Source of the DNA: Okeania sp. KiyG1
GTDB taxonomy: Bacteria; Cyanobacteriota; Cyanobacteriia; Cyanobacteriales; Microcoleaceae
Reading direction: 5' to 3'
NCBI RefSeq assembly: GCF_014132355.1
Contig: NZ_BLZO01000053.1
Coordinates: 1 to 64,000 of the forward strand
DNA length: 64,000 bases
Under the pieces are notes generated by a model. That model did not search any database. It worked only from the letters and a program-made list of their open reading frames with translations, and had not been told where the DNA came from. Position 1 is the stretch's first letter; the number at the start of each line of letters is the position of its first letter. Positions 48,417 through 58,135 of the stretch are shown in pieces. Made by a program: the position numbers and the translations under genes.

Positions 48417-48797
48417 TTGTTGACTTCAACTATTCAAACTACAAACAAAGAAATTGCAGTTATAGAATATGCTTGGGATACAGGTTCTTATGACCCGTGT
48501 AATACAATGCCGTTAAATTCTCAAGAGTTGAATGATTTGGGTATGAACCACAGACAAGCATTTATCACCAGATTACATTTACAGTATACAAAGAACACTT
48601 ATAATCAGGATTTAGAATTTACGATTACCTCCGATAAAACTCTCTATCAAGGAAGATATATTTGGTTACCACGTTACTATCATGAAGGTAGAAGTGATGA
48701 AGGTACTAACTATTTCGACGGCAAAGTTAAAGTTAAAAATCCTTCTGGTAAAGTTATTTCGGAGGTTGAACTAAAAACAATATTTGAAAAGTTTTAG
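48417..48797 (+). CDS. Hypothetical protein, about 126 residues
   Basis: I do not recognise the family. The protein is soluble-looking, with beta-rich text (LEFTITSDKTLYQGRYIWLP, FDGKVKVKNPSGKVISEVEL) and MNHRQAFITRLHLQY. No ATG is available, so the start is one of two TTG codons (48417 or 48420), directly after the stop of the short upstream frame and without a ribosome site. It may be the surviving 3' part of a larger gene. It converges on the next gene with a 30-bp gap. Confidence 0.5.
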   Translation: MLTSTIQTTNKEIAVIEYAWDTGSYDPCNTMPLNSQELNDLGMNHRQAFITRLHLQYTKNTYNQDLEFTITSDKTLYQGRYIWLPRYYHEGRSDEGTNYFDGKVKVKNPSGKVISEVELKTIFEKF

Positions 48798-48827
48798 ATA
48801 TCAAAAGTATCTAATTGGATGAAAAAA

Positions 48828-49250
48828 TTAATCTAGATTTTGATTCGATAAATCTATAGGAAAAACTTTACACATCATATATTGTGGTAAAAATTCTCGG
48901 ACTTCATCAACACAGTCTTGAAATTTTTCCTCTTCCTGATTCTGAGAATTAGTCTCCTCTGTTTCTTTCAATGGATTTACACAAATAGCAAGTTTTCCTA
49001 CTCCTCCCATTAAAGACATGACTCGATTTTTGAGGCTGTCAATATCTTGAATTAGTCGATCTGCATCTGATATAGAAGGAGCAATAATGAAAAAAGTTTT
49101 TACTCCAAGGGAGTCGGGAGCAAAGCCAAAACTACATTCACCTAATAACGATTGAGTGGAAAAACTTAAAGATTCATAGAAGAGATTAATTAGTGCTTGA
49201 TAGAAAGATTCACTTAGGGAATGATCGTCAAAAGTTGGCTTGGATAACAT
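48828..49250 (-). CDS. Hypothetical protein, about 140 residues
   Basis: The start ATG at 49250 has GAGG 9 nt upstream; a TTG five codons earlier is less likely. The sequence begins MLSKPTFDDHSLSESFYQAL and carries FFIIAPSISDADRLIQDID and GKLAICVNPL, an alternating strand/helix pattern, then a Glu/Gln-rich loop and VREFLPQYMMCKVFPIDL. I do not recognise the family. Confidence 0.6.
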   Translation of the reverse strand: MLSKPTFDDHSLSESFYQALINLFYESLSFSTQSLLGECSFGFAPDSLGVKTFFIIAPSISDADRLIQDIDSLKNRVMSLMGGVGKLAICVNPLKETEETNSQNQEEEKFQDCVDEVREFLPQYMMCKVFPIDLSNQNLD

Positions 49251-50157
49251 AATTAATGTCCTCAAGTATGATTGTCAATAATTGTAACATTTCTTAAAAT
49301 TGTCTGTCGATCATTTTTTATACTTATTATTAAAATCACAAAACTATAAGATAATTATTGCTAATCTAAATATCTCAAGTTAAATTGGAGATTCTACATT
49401 CAGAATCTAATACCTTAAAAACTACATTAATACTACAGTTAAAATACTAGCTACAAAGTAGAAATAAATTATATTAGATAAGTATTTGTGCCAAATTAAT
49501 CTAAAATTATATAGATGAAATACTAAATTTGGGAACAGAAAATATATCTGATACTAAATCTAGTTATTATCGTTTAATTACCTAAATTAAAATTTTTTGA
49601 ACATCTCCCTAGTGGACTAACACAGCTAAAATTATGCACTATATCATTGGGGGGAGGCTTCATATAATTGGTTAAGACTCATTAATTTAACGTGGAACCC
49701 GCCTCTACTATTACAACATTTTTGTGTCACACCACTACTGGACTGACACAGTTAATTTGGTACGTTAGTTAGATTATTGGGGTGTTAAATATAGGGCGTT
49801 GGTGAATCAAGCTATGAAACCTAAATTTGGCCAAGTATAAAATGCTTTTCAGTTAATACTTTGGCAATTGCCATTAAAGCACAATCATAGCCAAAATTAC
49901 CAATGCCAAATATAGCAATTCCCAAGAAGAATGAGGTACAAAATTCCTTTACTGTGTGGGAGTAGCAGGGACGTTGCATGAAACGTCCTTACGGAATAGA
50001 AAAGAAAAAAACAACCGTACCTCAGTAACTTGAGAAACACCATATATAAATGATTTTCCCTACCTACTTAAATATTTACAACGAGCTTATCAGATATCAG
50101 TGCTTTTTTCATAACAATAAAGTTATTATCTATAAGAAATTTAAAATTTTAAACATA
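49251..50157. repeat. Long spacer with family 3-like text and palindromic repeats
   Basis: AT-rich for 320 bp, then AGTGGACTAACACAGCTAAA (49611) and CACCACTACTGGACTGACAC (49728) mark one or two family 3-type pieces around AACCCGCCTCTACTATTACA. On the minus strand near 49800-49915 a frame reads GIAIFGIGNFGYDCALMAIA, which may be a Rossmann-type gene remnant, but its start is a dispersed repeat (also at 53685). No intact gene is seen. Confidence 0.45.
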
Positions 50158-51918
50158 ATGATTAATTCTACTATTGAACAACTCAAAAGTAAATTTGACA
50201 AAGCTATAATTGCTGCTTTAGGTCAAGATTTAGCCAATACAGATCCAATGGTCGTTCCAGCTAGTAATCCCAAATTTGGAGATTATCAATGTAACGTAGC
50301 AATGTCTTTAGCTAAGAAATTAAAGAATAAACCAAGAGCGATCGCTACTCAAATTATCGAAAAGCTGGATATTACTGATATATGTAAGCCTCCAGAAATT
50401 GCTGGACCAGGCTTTATAAATATTACCCTCAAACCAGAATATATAGAAGTTCATTTACAACAGATTATCAAAGATGAACGACTTAATATTTCCCCTACAA
50501 AAAATCCGCAGCGAGTTGTCATTGATTTTTCTAGTCCCAATATTGCGAAAGAAATGCACGTTGGACATTTACGTTCAACAATTATTGGAGATTCTTTGGC
50601 AAGGGTTCTAGAATTTCAGGGACATGATGTACTCAGGTTAAATCATGTGGGAGACTGGGGTACTCAGTTTGGAATGTTAATTACTTATTTACGAGAAGCT
50701 TTTCCAGAAGCTTTAAAAACTGCTGATGTTTTAGATATAGGAGATTTAGTTGCTTTTTATCGACAGGCAAAAAAAAGGTTTGATGAAGATGAAGATTTTA
50801 AGGAAAAATCGAGAGAAGAAGTAGTAAATTTGCAAGCTGGTGCGGAGGATAGTCGTTATGCTTGGCAACTTTTATGTAATCAATCTCGCCGGGAATTTCA
50901 AGTTATTTATGACTTACTTGATATTGAGTTAAATGAGCGGGGAGAATCTTTTTATAATTCTATGTTGTCTGGGGTTGTGGAAGAATTAAATAAGTTAAGT
51001 TTATTGGAGGAGAATAATGGTGCTCAATGTGTATTTTTGGAGGGATTTACTAATAAGGAAGGCGAGCGTTTACCATTAATTGTACAAAAATCTGATGGTG
51101 GTTATAATTATGCAACTACTGACTTAGCTGCTTTATGTCATCGGATTGAAAAGGAGGGTGCAAAGCGATTAATTTACGTTACGGATGCTGGTCAAGCTAA
51201 TCATTTTTCTCAAGTTTGGCAAGTGGCAAAACGTGCTGGTTGGATTCCAGAAAATTTGGAAGTTGTTCATGTTTCTTTTGGTTTGGTATTAGGAGAAGAT
51301 GGGAAGAAGTTAAAGACTCGTTCTGGGGAAACTGTTAGGTTAAAAGATTTATTAGATGAGGCTATAAATAGGGCGCGGAATGATTTGGAAAAGAGGCTGG
51401 AAGAGGAGAATCGTTCGGAGAGTGATGAGTTTATTCAAAAAGCATCTGAAGTTGTGGGTTTGAGTGCGGTTAAGTATGCAGATTTGAGTCAAAATCGGAA
51501 TAGTAATTATGTTTTTAGTTTCGATAAAATGTTGGCTTTGAATGGAAATACTGCTCCTTATTTGTTGTATGCTTATGTGCGGGTTAAAGGAATTGCTCGG
51601 AAGGGAGAAATTGATTTTGAAAAGTTAAGAGAGGATGGCAAAATAATCTTGAAAGATGAGCAAGAGTTGGTGTTAGGAAAACATCTATTGTTGTTGAATG
51701 AAGTGTTAAATATGGTGGCTGTTGAATTATTGCCTAATCGTCTTTGTGAATATTTATATGAATTAAGTGGAAAGTTTAATCAATTTTTTGAGAATTGCCC
51801 AGTTTTAACTTCAGAAGAACCTTTGCGTACTTCTAGATTATTATTGTGTGACTTGACAGCTAGAACTCTAAAGTTGGGATTATCTTTGCTCGGAATTTCT
51901 GTTTTAGAAAGAATGTAA
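50158..51918 (+). CDS. argS: Arginyl-tRNA synthetase
   Basis: About 586 residues from the ATG at 50158 ([17 protein letters not shown]); an in-frame ATG 36 codons earlier is AT-rich and not homologous-looking. Motifs: HVGH class I signature (134-137, in [19 protein letters not shown]), [28 protein letters not shown], and [11 protein letters not shown], which occupies the place of KMSK as usual in ArgRS. The C-terminal anticodon-binding domain includes [10 protein letters not shown] and [12 protein letters not shown]. It charges tRNA-Arg. Confidence 0.96.
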   Translation: MINSTIEQLKSKFDKAIIAALGQDLANTDPMVVPASNPKFGDYQCNVAMSLAKKLKNKPRAIATQIIEKLDITDICKPPEIAGPGFINITLKPEYIEVHLQQIIKDERLNISPTKNPQRVVIDFSSPNIAKEMHVGHLRSTIIGDSLARVLEFQGHDVLRLNHVGDWGTQFGMLITYLREAFPEALKTADVLDIGDLVAFYRQAKKRFDEDEDFKEKSREEVVNLQAGAEDSRYAWQLLCNQSRREFQVIYDLLDIELNERGESFYNSMLSGVVEELNKLSLLEENNGAQCVFLEGFTNKEGERLPLIVQKSDGGYNYATTDLAALCHRIEKEGAKRLIYVTDAGQANHFSQVWQVAKRAGWIPENLEVVHVSFGLVLGEDGKKLKTRSGETVRLKDLLDEAINRARNDLEKRLEEENRSESDEFIQKASEVVGLSAVKYADLSQNRNSNYVFSFDKMLALNGNTAPYLLYAYVRVKGIARKGEIDFEKLREDGKIILKDEQELVLGKHLLLLNEVLNMVAVELLPNRLCEYLYELSGKFNQFFENCPVLTSEEPLRTSRLLLCDLTARTLKLGLSLLGISVLERM

Positions 51919-52639
51919 TTTAGTAAGCATTTCCTCCGGAATGCTGCGCAAACAGCTGTCAGCTATCAGCTATCAGCTATTGCTTTTAGTAAGTGATGAA
52001 AGCAATATTTAATTGAGAAACGAAAAATCTTGCTACAAAAGTCAGCTCCAAAGTCTATATTCATTTAGACCTTGTCCTTAAGCACAGGGTCTTATTGCTG
52101 ATAGCTGAATGCTTACGTAATTTATATAGCAGGGAACACTTAACTGGAAACAGTTGGAAAAACATCTCCTAGTCTAAGATTAATCATCCGTATAAGTCCT
52201 AAGCAATTCTTTCTTAGTTATAGAATTCATACAGTAGGAGCATTAACGTAGTTGTACGCTAGCTAATGGCCAGAAAGGTAACGCAAAGCTTTCCTACGGA
52301 ATGCTTCGCAAACGCTTTATATGTCGCGGAGCGTTAACGGAGTTATAACAAATTGATAAATGTTTGCTACAAATACTCATGGTTTTTTCTATTCGTAGGG
52401 GCAAATGGCCATTTGCTAATGCAAAGTTCCATTTTAGATAGCTGAATGCTAAATACTGAACTGTGATTTTCACCTCAATTTAATTGTTTTATTTATTCCT
52501 AAAGCTTGAGAATTTGATGTATTTAACGGATAGTATTTTTGATTTTAAGTTTAATTAGATATTCTATCCGGACTTAAATGCCACAAAAGCTGAAACAATT
52601 TTCAAATCTCATACCAATTCTGCTTTAGTAAGCTGATAT
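51919..52639. repeat. Spacer with several short palindromic elements
   Basis: CCTCCGGAATGCTGCGCAAAC (51930) and CCTACGGAATGCTTCGCAAAC-like text (52294) are members of the element also seen inside tnpB at 62545. AGCTATCAGCTATCAGC (51958) and GGGGCAAATGGCCATTTGC (52400) are other short palindromic texts. No gene is seen. Confidence 0.5.
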
Positions 52640-53590
52640 AGCAGAAGGAAAAAGGAAGAAGGAAGAAGGAAGAAAGAAAAATATTATGTTGTCTGAGTTT
52701 TAAGTTTTTCATCTTTCCGCACCCTTCCCTTCTACTACTATATTCAAAAAAGTCAAAGTAAAAAGCGGTGTATAAAATTTGAGGAGGTAAAGTAAATACC
52801 TTACTTGGGAATTGCTATGAAGGAAGAAGGAAGAAGGAAGAAGGAAGAAGGAAGAAGGAAGAAGGAAGAAGGAAGAAGGAAGAAGGAAAAATATTGTGTT
52901 GTCTGAATTTTAAGTTTTTCATCTTTCCGCACCCTTCCCTTCTACTACTATATTCAAAAAAGTCAAAGTAAAAAGTGGTGTATAAAATTTGAGGAGTTAA
53001 AGTAAATACCTTACTTGGAAATTGCTATGAAGGAAGAAGGAAGAAGGAAGAAGGAAGAAGGAAAAATATTGTGTTGTCTGAATTTTAAGTTTTTCATCTT
53101 TCCGCACCCTTCCCTTCTACTACTATATTCAAAAAAGTCAAAGTAAAAAGTGGTGTATAAAATTTGAGGAGTTAAAGTAAATACCTTACTTGGAAATTGC
53201 TATGAAGGAAGAAGGAAGAAGGAAGAAGGAAGAAGGAAGAAGGAAGAAGGAAGAAGGAAAAATATTGTGTTGTCTGAATTTTAAGTTTTTCATCTTTCCG
53301 CACCCTTCCCTTCTACTGCTATATTCAAAAAAGTCAAAGTAAAAAGCGGTGTATAAAATTTGAGGAGGTAAAGTAAATACCTTACTTGGGAATTGTTATG
53401 AAGGAAAAAGGAAGAAGGAAGAAGGAAGAAGTAAGAAGGAAGAAGGAAAAATATTATGTTGTCTGAATTTTAAGTTTTTCATCTTTCCGCACCCTTCCCT
53501 TCTACTGCTATATTCAAAAAGTCAAAGTAAAAAGCGGTGTATAAAATTTGAGGAGGTAAAGTAAATACCTTACTTGGGAATTGCTATAGC
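52640..53590 (+). repeat. Composite tandem array: five units with variable (GAAGGAA)n heptamer tracts
   Basis: The landmark GTCTGAATTTTAAG occurs at 52691, 52901, 53076, 53272 and 53461. The steps are 210, 175, 196 and 189 bp; they differ from 175 by 35, 21 and 14, all multiples of seven. The constant part includes CATCTTTCCGCACCCTTCCC and TAAAGTAAATACCTTACTTG. Between units the GAAGGAA heptamer repeats. Length change is therefore due to heptamer copy number. Confidence 0.88.
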
Positions 53591-54124
53591 GTTTCTCATC
53601 CTAATTAGGTACACTTATCTTTAATTTATTTGTGTACTATTCCCTATTCCCTGTTCCCTAAAAACAAGGAATTTTGTACCTCATGCTTCTTGGGAATTGC
53701 TATAAAATTCTACTAATTACTTAAGTATTGAAGCTAGACTGAAGTATAGGATTATTTTTGGTAATTGGTATAAATACTCTAAATTTTCACCTCAATACTC
53801 AATTTTTTCTAGCTAATTAACTCCTAGCTATAAAAATTTCATCATAACTTCACAAATTTTCGGTAAAACTTCTAATATTTTACTAATAATGTGTATTATA
53901 GTTATAGGCATATACGATTGTATGCTCTACCAAAAAGTTCTGAAACTAGGTTAATAAGATTAATATCTTCTTAGTTAAAAATTTCATTGTTAACTGAATC
54001 GATTGATTTAACCTGCAATTGGGAACACAGTCAGGAGTGCGAGTATTAAATTACCTAATTCAGAGGTGCTGAATCTACACTTCAATTAAGTTCGGTAACT
54101 ATACACTAGCTTCATTATTTAATC
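53591..54124. other. AT-rich spacer upstream of REC gene
   Basis: ACTATTCCCTATTCCCTGTT and GAATTTTGTACCTCATGCTT texts at 53636-53702 are dispersed repeats. The last 400 bp is plain AT-rich DNA that must hold the promoter of the next gene. Confidence 0.45.
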
Positions 54125-54607
54125 ATGATCAAAAAAACAGTCTTAATAGTAGATGACTGCGAGGTTGTCAGAAAACTATGTTCATATATTCTTACTAAGA
54201 TGGGATTGAGTATTATACTGGCAAGTAATGGTTTAGAAGCACTAGAAAAAATTAAGTTAGAACATCCTGATTTAGTACTTTTAGACATTATTATGCCAAA
54301 AATGAATGGCTATTCAGTTTGTCGTCAAATTAAATCAGAGCCTAAAATTATGAATATACCTGTAGTTTTTTTCTCTAATAAAAACGAAGAAGTTGATGTC
54401 TATTGGGCCATGAAACAAGGAGCTAATGGTTATATGAGCAAACCTATAAAAAGATCTGAGTTAATGGCAATAATGGCAAGGTTTAATATCATTACAAATA
54501 TCAAGAACAGATATAGCGACCAGTTTATTTATAAGCAGGGTTGTGTCAGAATTTTTTCCCCAGAAATAGAATCTAAGTCGAATTGTTATGAATTCTGCCC
54601 CATTTAA
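54125..54607 (+). CDS. Single-domain response regulator (PilH/CheY-like)
   Basis: A 160-residue protein. The receiver domain has D10/D11 (IVDDCEVVR), phospho-acceptor D54 (VLLDIIMPKMNGY), S84 (FFSNKNEE) and K106 (YMSKPI). Residues 118-160 are a short tail with three Cys and no known output domain. In cyanobacteria such proteins often serve phototaxis or pilus control, but no che/pil gene lies nearby. Confidence 0.88.
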   Translation: MIKKTVLIVDDCEVVRKLCSYILTKMGLSIILASNGLEALEKIKLEHPDLVLLDIIMPKMNGYSVCRQIKSEPKIMNIPVVFFSNKNEEVDVYWAMKQGANGYMSKPIKRSELMAIMARFNIITNIKNRYSDQFIYKQGCVRIFSPEIESKSNCYEFCPI

Positions 54608-55355
54608 TTTGCCGATAAATTTCTCAAAAGATTGACGGTTAATTAATTCAGTAAAGATTACTTCAGCATTTAGATTTAAAATATTAACAGTGAATTAAAT
54701 GCTTGAAGAAATAAGAAATAAAGGAAGATAATTGGAGAGTTTTTATTGTTGAAAAATTTACAGGTGGGAGCGACTCAAAATGAATTTTAAAACCCTAAAC
54801 ACACTTTTCTATGTTTTTTTGAGCTAGAGAGCGGGGGAGTAGAGAGTGGGGAGTGGGGAGTGGGGAGTGGGGGAGTGGGGGAGTGTTAATTAGGACTTGT
54901 ACCAATTTGAAAAAAGAATGTTACGAATAGTTATGAGGGATAAAAAGACAAATGCAAGAGATATCCCTTTGATAAAAAAGATAATTTACGCCCTAAAAAA
55001 TGGTATTAAAGCAATTCCCATACGACTCCTGACTTCCTGCACGGTCGGGGTTAGGGGTGGGTTGACTCCTAAGAAATACCCTAGATATTTGTAGCAAACA
55101 TTTATCAAATTGCTATTACCGATAGAATCTCAAAGCATTTACAGATAAAGGCTTTAGTATTTTTTTTATGGAAAAAAGTACCTGGTTTTCGGTGTCTGAG
55201 AGCTACAAAAAGTGAGCATTTTGGGCAAGAGTTGGGCAGAAAAATCAAGGGACAAAACATCCAACTACCTCCTCTATAATTCCCATTTCTCCTGACTTCC
55301 CCTCCACCGGAGGGGTTAGGGGTGGGTTGACTCCTGACTCCTGACTCCTCCCCTT
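54608..55355. repeat. Spacer with GGGGAGTGGGGAGT tract and degenerate family 2 copy
   Basis: A G-rich tract lies at 54832-54884. From about 55128 to 55350 there is reversed, diverged family 2 text (ACAGATAAAGGCTTTAGTAT, AAAGTGAGCATTTTGGGC, and CTCCACCGGAGGGGTTAGGG). Open frames here are read through repeats and are not supported. Confidence 0.5.
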
Positions 55356-56261
55356 TTAGCAAAAGACACTTAAATGTAAATTTTGAGAAATTAGTTCTAA
55401 AAGAAATAAACCTGCTACAGAATTTCCTTGCTTGTCTAGAGGAGGACTATAACAAACAATTATTCCTGTACTAGGAACTACTCCCAAAACAATTCCACTT
55501 ACACTAGACTTAATCGGAATTCCTATTTTTACAGTATAACAACTTGATGCTTCATACAAACCACAGGTAGTCATTAGTGCTTTAACTGCACAACAGTGTT
55601 TTTTCCACTTAGAATTAGGACCTTTTACTAACAACATTCCTAAATTAGCTAAATCAAAGATTGTGCCAGATAAACAACAAATTTGATTATAAGTATCTAA
55701 AGCAATTTTCCAGTCTTGAATATAACCAGCTTCTACCAATTTTTCAGCGATCGCTTGATTATTCTGATTAGGTAAAGACCTAACAGAAGCTAATATATTT
55801 GTATCTAAAAATAATTGACATTTTCCATACTCGTTCAGCCAAGAACAAAAATTTTCACAGCGCTCTTGAGCAGTATTTCCTGGTAGTAACGATGATAAAG
55901 CGATCGCTCCACTATTAATCATTGGATTTCTTGGCCATCCACCGTCAATTTCTAGTTGTTCTAAAGAATTGAAAGGCTTTTCTGAAGGTTCTATTCCCAC
56001 TCTTTTAAATACAAAATCACTGCCAAATTCACATAATAAATATAAGAGCAAAAAAGGTTTAATTGCACTCATTAGAGGCAATTTTTTTTCTACATTACCT
56101 AATGAGGTAATCTGATTTTCAATACTTTGTAAAACTATGGCAAAATCATTAGGGTTAGCTTCAGCAAGTGAAGGAATATAAGTAGGTAAATTACCTAGTT
56201 TTGTTTGAATTAATGCTGTTTCTACCCAGGCTGATAATTGTTGTTCGTCAATGGCTAACAT
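55356..56261 (-). CDS. glsA: Glutaminase (serine-dependent beta-lactamase-fold type)
   Basis: A 301-residue protein. The catalytic S65-x-x-K68 lies in LMSAIKPFLLLYLL. RVGIEPSEKPFNSLEQLE, NPMINSGAIALSSLL, CCLSGTIFDLANLGMLLVKG and MTTCGLYEASSCYTVKIGIP are family motifs. GIPIKSSVSGIVLGVVPS holds the later active-site strand. It hydrolyses glutamine to glutamate and ammonia. The ammonia link with the Amt-cyclase gene 2 kb away is suggestive only. The start is the ATG at 56261. The C-terminus (NLHLSVFC) meets a repeat at once. Confidence 0.9.
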   Translation of the reverse strand: MLAIDEQQLSAWVETALIQTKLGNLPTYIPSLAEANPNDFAIVLQSIENQITSLGNVEKKLPLMSAIKPFLLLYLLCEFGSDFVFKRVGIEPSEKPFNSLEQLEIDGGWPRNPMINSGAIALSSLLPGNTAQERCENFCSWLNEYGKCQLFLDTNILASVRSLPNQNNQAIAEKLVEAGYIQDWKIALDTYNQICCLSGTIFDLANLGMLLVKGPNSKWKKHCCAVKALMTTCGLYEASSCYTVKIGIPIKSSVSGIVLGVVPSTGIIVCYSPPLDKQGNSVAGLFLLELISQNLHLSVFC

Positions 56262-56657
56262 TCTAAAATTATTATCGGGTTTTATTATTGTTATCTTTTT
56301 ATTTTGGGTTTAATTACCGAATAATTGAGTTTTAAAGCCTCTCCTTTAAAGGATAAAAAAGCGGTAGAGGGATGGCGAAGTATCCTCGCCATATCCATGA
56401 GGCAAACAGAAAAGAAAAAATTTTCCTTAAGGATAAATCTTCTTTTTTTTAAGGAGAGGTAATTGTTAATTATTAATTGTTTAACCGCCGTCTACATGGT
56501 GTTTGCAATTGCTTGGGGTTTGTAGACAGGAAGTGGCGTGTCGAAGACTATCCCTATCCACTTTTTCCTTCTTCCTTCTTCCTTCTTACTTCTTCCTTCT
56601 TAAATTAGAACGGAGTTTAATTATAATGAGAGCTAAGTAAAAAAATATATATACTCG
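56262..56657. repeat. Family 1 copy with cassette (56314-56481) and repeat text
   Basis: The forward copy has an internal cassette GCGGTAGAGGGATGGCG ... CGCCATATCC. After it, TTGGGGTTTGTAGACAGGAAG and GTGGCGTGTCGAAGACTATCC are the reverse complement of text near 18030. A CTTCCTTCTTCCTT heptamer tract precedes the SDR gene. Confidence 0.65.
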
Positions 56658-57338
56658 ATGAAAAAGATAATTGTTATTACAGGGGTTAGCCGTGGTTTAG
56701 GTAGAGCTATGACCGATGAATTTATTAGATTAGGTCATACTATTATTGGTTGTGCTCGCTCTGCATCTGCTGTTGAAAAATTAACTACTCAATATGGTAA
56801 TCCACATCAGTTTACTTGTGTGAATGTAGCAGATGAAAAATCTGTGCGAGAGTGGGCAGCTAAAACATTAGGTAATTATTCACCGCCAGACTTATTAATA
56901 AATAATGCCGCCATAGTTAATCAACTTGGGTCTGTTTGGGAAGTTGATAGTGAGGAATTTTCTCAATTAATTGATATTAATATTAAGGGTGTAGCAAATG
57001 TGATGCGTCATTTTCTCCCTGCTATGATTTCTAGAAAGAGTGGAATAATTGTTAATTTTAGTTCTGGGTGGGGACGTTCCACTTCTCCACAAGTGGGGCC
57101 TTATTGTGCTTCAAAGTGGGCAATAGAGGGTTTGACCCGTACTTTAGCCCAAGAGTTACCGTCAGGAATGGCCGCTATTCCTCTTAACCCTGGAGTTATT
57201 CATACTGAGATGCTTGATGTCTGTTTTGGGGAGGCAGCAAAGTCCTGTACTCCTGTGCAGTCTTGGGTAAAGAAAGCTGTTCCTTTGTTGTTGAAGTTGA
57301 AACCTAGTGATAATGGAATGCCTTTAACTGTGTCTTGA
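56658..57338 (+). CDS. SDR family oxidoreductase
   Basis: A 226-residue short-chain dehydrogenase. The Rossmann motif is TGVSRGLG (8-15), with NNAA (82-85), catalytic Ser135/136 (NFSSGWG), Y149 and K153 (YCASK), and PGVIHTEM. R33-type residues after strand 2 (GCARSASAVE) suggest NADP preference, which is inference. The substrate is unknown. The start is the ATG at 56658. Confidence 0.88.
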   Translation: MKKIIVITGVSRGLGRAMTDEFIRLGHTIIGCARSASAVEKLTTQYGNPHQFTCVNVADEKSVREWAAKTLGNYSPPDLLINNAAIVNQLGSVWEVDSEEFSQLIDINIKGVANVMRHFLPAMISRKSGIIVNFSSGWGRSTSPQVGPYCASKWAIEGLTRTLAQELPSGMAAIPLNPGVIHTEMLDVCFGEAAKSCTPVQSWVKKAVPLLLKLKPSDNGMPLTVS

Positions 57339-57363
57339 GTCTGATATTTCTAGAAAGTGGCAT

Positions 57364-57653
57364 ATTCAAGAATTTAGAATTTAGAATTTAGAATTTAGAA
57401 TTAACTCTTCTTATAAAGTAAGAGGATTGGTTAAAAGGATTTTGTTTCTTCTCTTGGTCTCATGGATATGGCTCTGAGACCCCCTCTTATCAGAGGCGCT
57501 CCGCGCTCCGCCATCCCACCCTTCGGGAAGCTACGCTTTTTCCTAGGTCATGCTCCGCAAACATGTCGCGTAGCGTTAACGTAGTTATGCGAAGCAAAAC
57601 GACCGCTTTTTTCTCCATGAATGCAGAGGCTTTATACCTGAATTTTTCGGTAA
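57364..57653 (-). repeat. Family 1 copy with long cassette
   Basis: It runs from TTCAAGAATTTAGAATTTAG to ACCTGAATTTTTCGGTAA. The cassette contains CATGGATATGGCTCTGAGAC, GAGGCGCTCCGCGCTCCGCC and the 70-bp text AAGCTACGCTTTTTCCTAGG ... AACGTAGTTATGCGAAGC that is also at 43985-44062. Confidence 0.75.
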
Positions 57654-57760
57654 TTATTTCTGTAACTCAACAGTCTCTGATGAGCAGCTCAACTTGGATT
57701 AAAAATGAGAGAATTTAAGTTTTTTTCAGACTTTTCAGCTTTCTTCCTTCTTAAATTAAA

Positions 57761-57842
57761 TGCGGATGAAGGGACTTGAACCCCCACTTCCGAAGAAACT
57801 AGAACCTAAATCTAGCGCGTCTACCAATTCCGCCACATCCGC
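57761..57842 (-). tRNA. trnL-UAG: tRNA-Leu (anticodon UAG)
   Basis: The minus strand starts GCGGATGTGGCGGAATTGGT (acceptor and D arm with the Leu-type GG). The anticodon stem CTAGA/TCTAG surrounds loop TTTAGGT with anticodon TAG. A variable arm of about 15 nt follows, then GGGGTTCAAGTCCC (T arm) and the acceptor CATCCGC plus discriminator A. The long variable arm is typical of class II tRNA. CCA is not encoded. Confidence 0.97.
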
Positions 57843-58135
57843 ATAATTTCAATATAACACACAAATCAGAAATTTTTACAATAACTGACAATTTTTTATC
57901 TTTTCTTTTGCGAGTTTAATACCCCGCCGTCATTTCAGTTATCAGTTATCAGTACCTCTTGCAATAAGGGGGCTTGAATTTAGAATTTAGAATTTAGAAT
58001 TTAGAATTTAGAATTCTGACTTTTCCCTTTAATTCTGACTTTTGACTTTTGACTTTTGACTTTAATTCTGACTTTTGACTTTAATTCTGACTTTTGACTT
58101 TTGACTTTAATTCTGACTTTTCCCTTTTCCCTTCC
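57843..58135. repeat. Spacer with TAGAATT and (CTTTTGA)n arrays
   Basis: (ATTTAGA)n at 57975-58013 and (CTTTTGA)n mixed with TTAATTCTGA at 58015-58130. It ends at the stop of the Amt-cyclase gene. ATCAGTTATCAGTACCTCT near 57940 is shared with 41920. Confidence 0.7.

Noticed and set aside
49800-49915. Minus-strand fragment with a GIGNFG Rossmann-like motif
   Set aside because: It is short, begins in a dispersed repeat also at 53685, and has no upstream homologous part; at best a remnant.
50050-50157. 36-residue N-terminal extension of ArgRS
   Set aside because: It is AT-rich, not typical of the family, and the ATG at 50158 begins the conserved sequence.
52640-53590. CRISPR array or coding repeat
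   Set aside because: The variable part is a heptamer tract, not unique spacers, and the heptamer steps through all three frames.
54897-55094. 65-codon frame
   Set aside because: It has no ribosome site, runs into a dispersed GGGGTTAGGGGTGGG repeat, and resembles nothing known.
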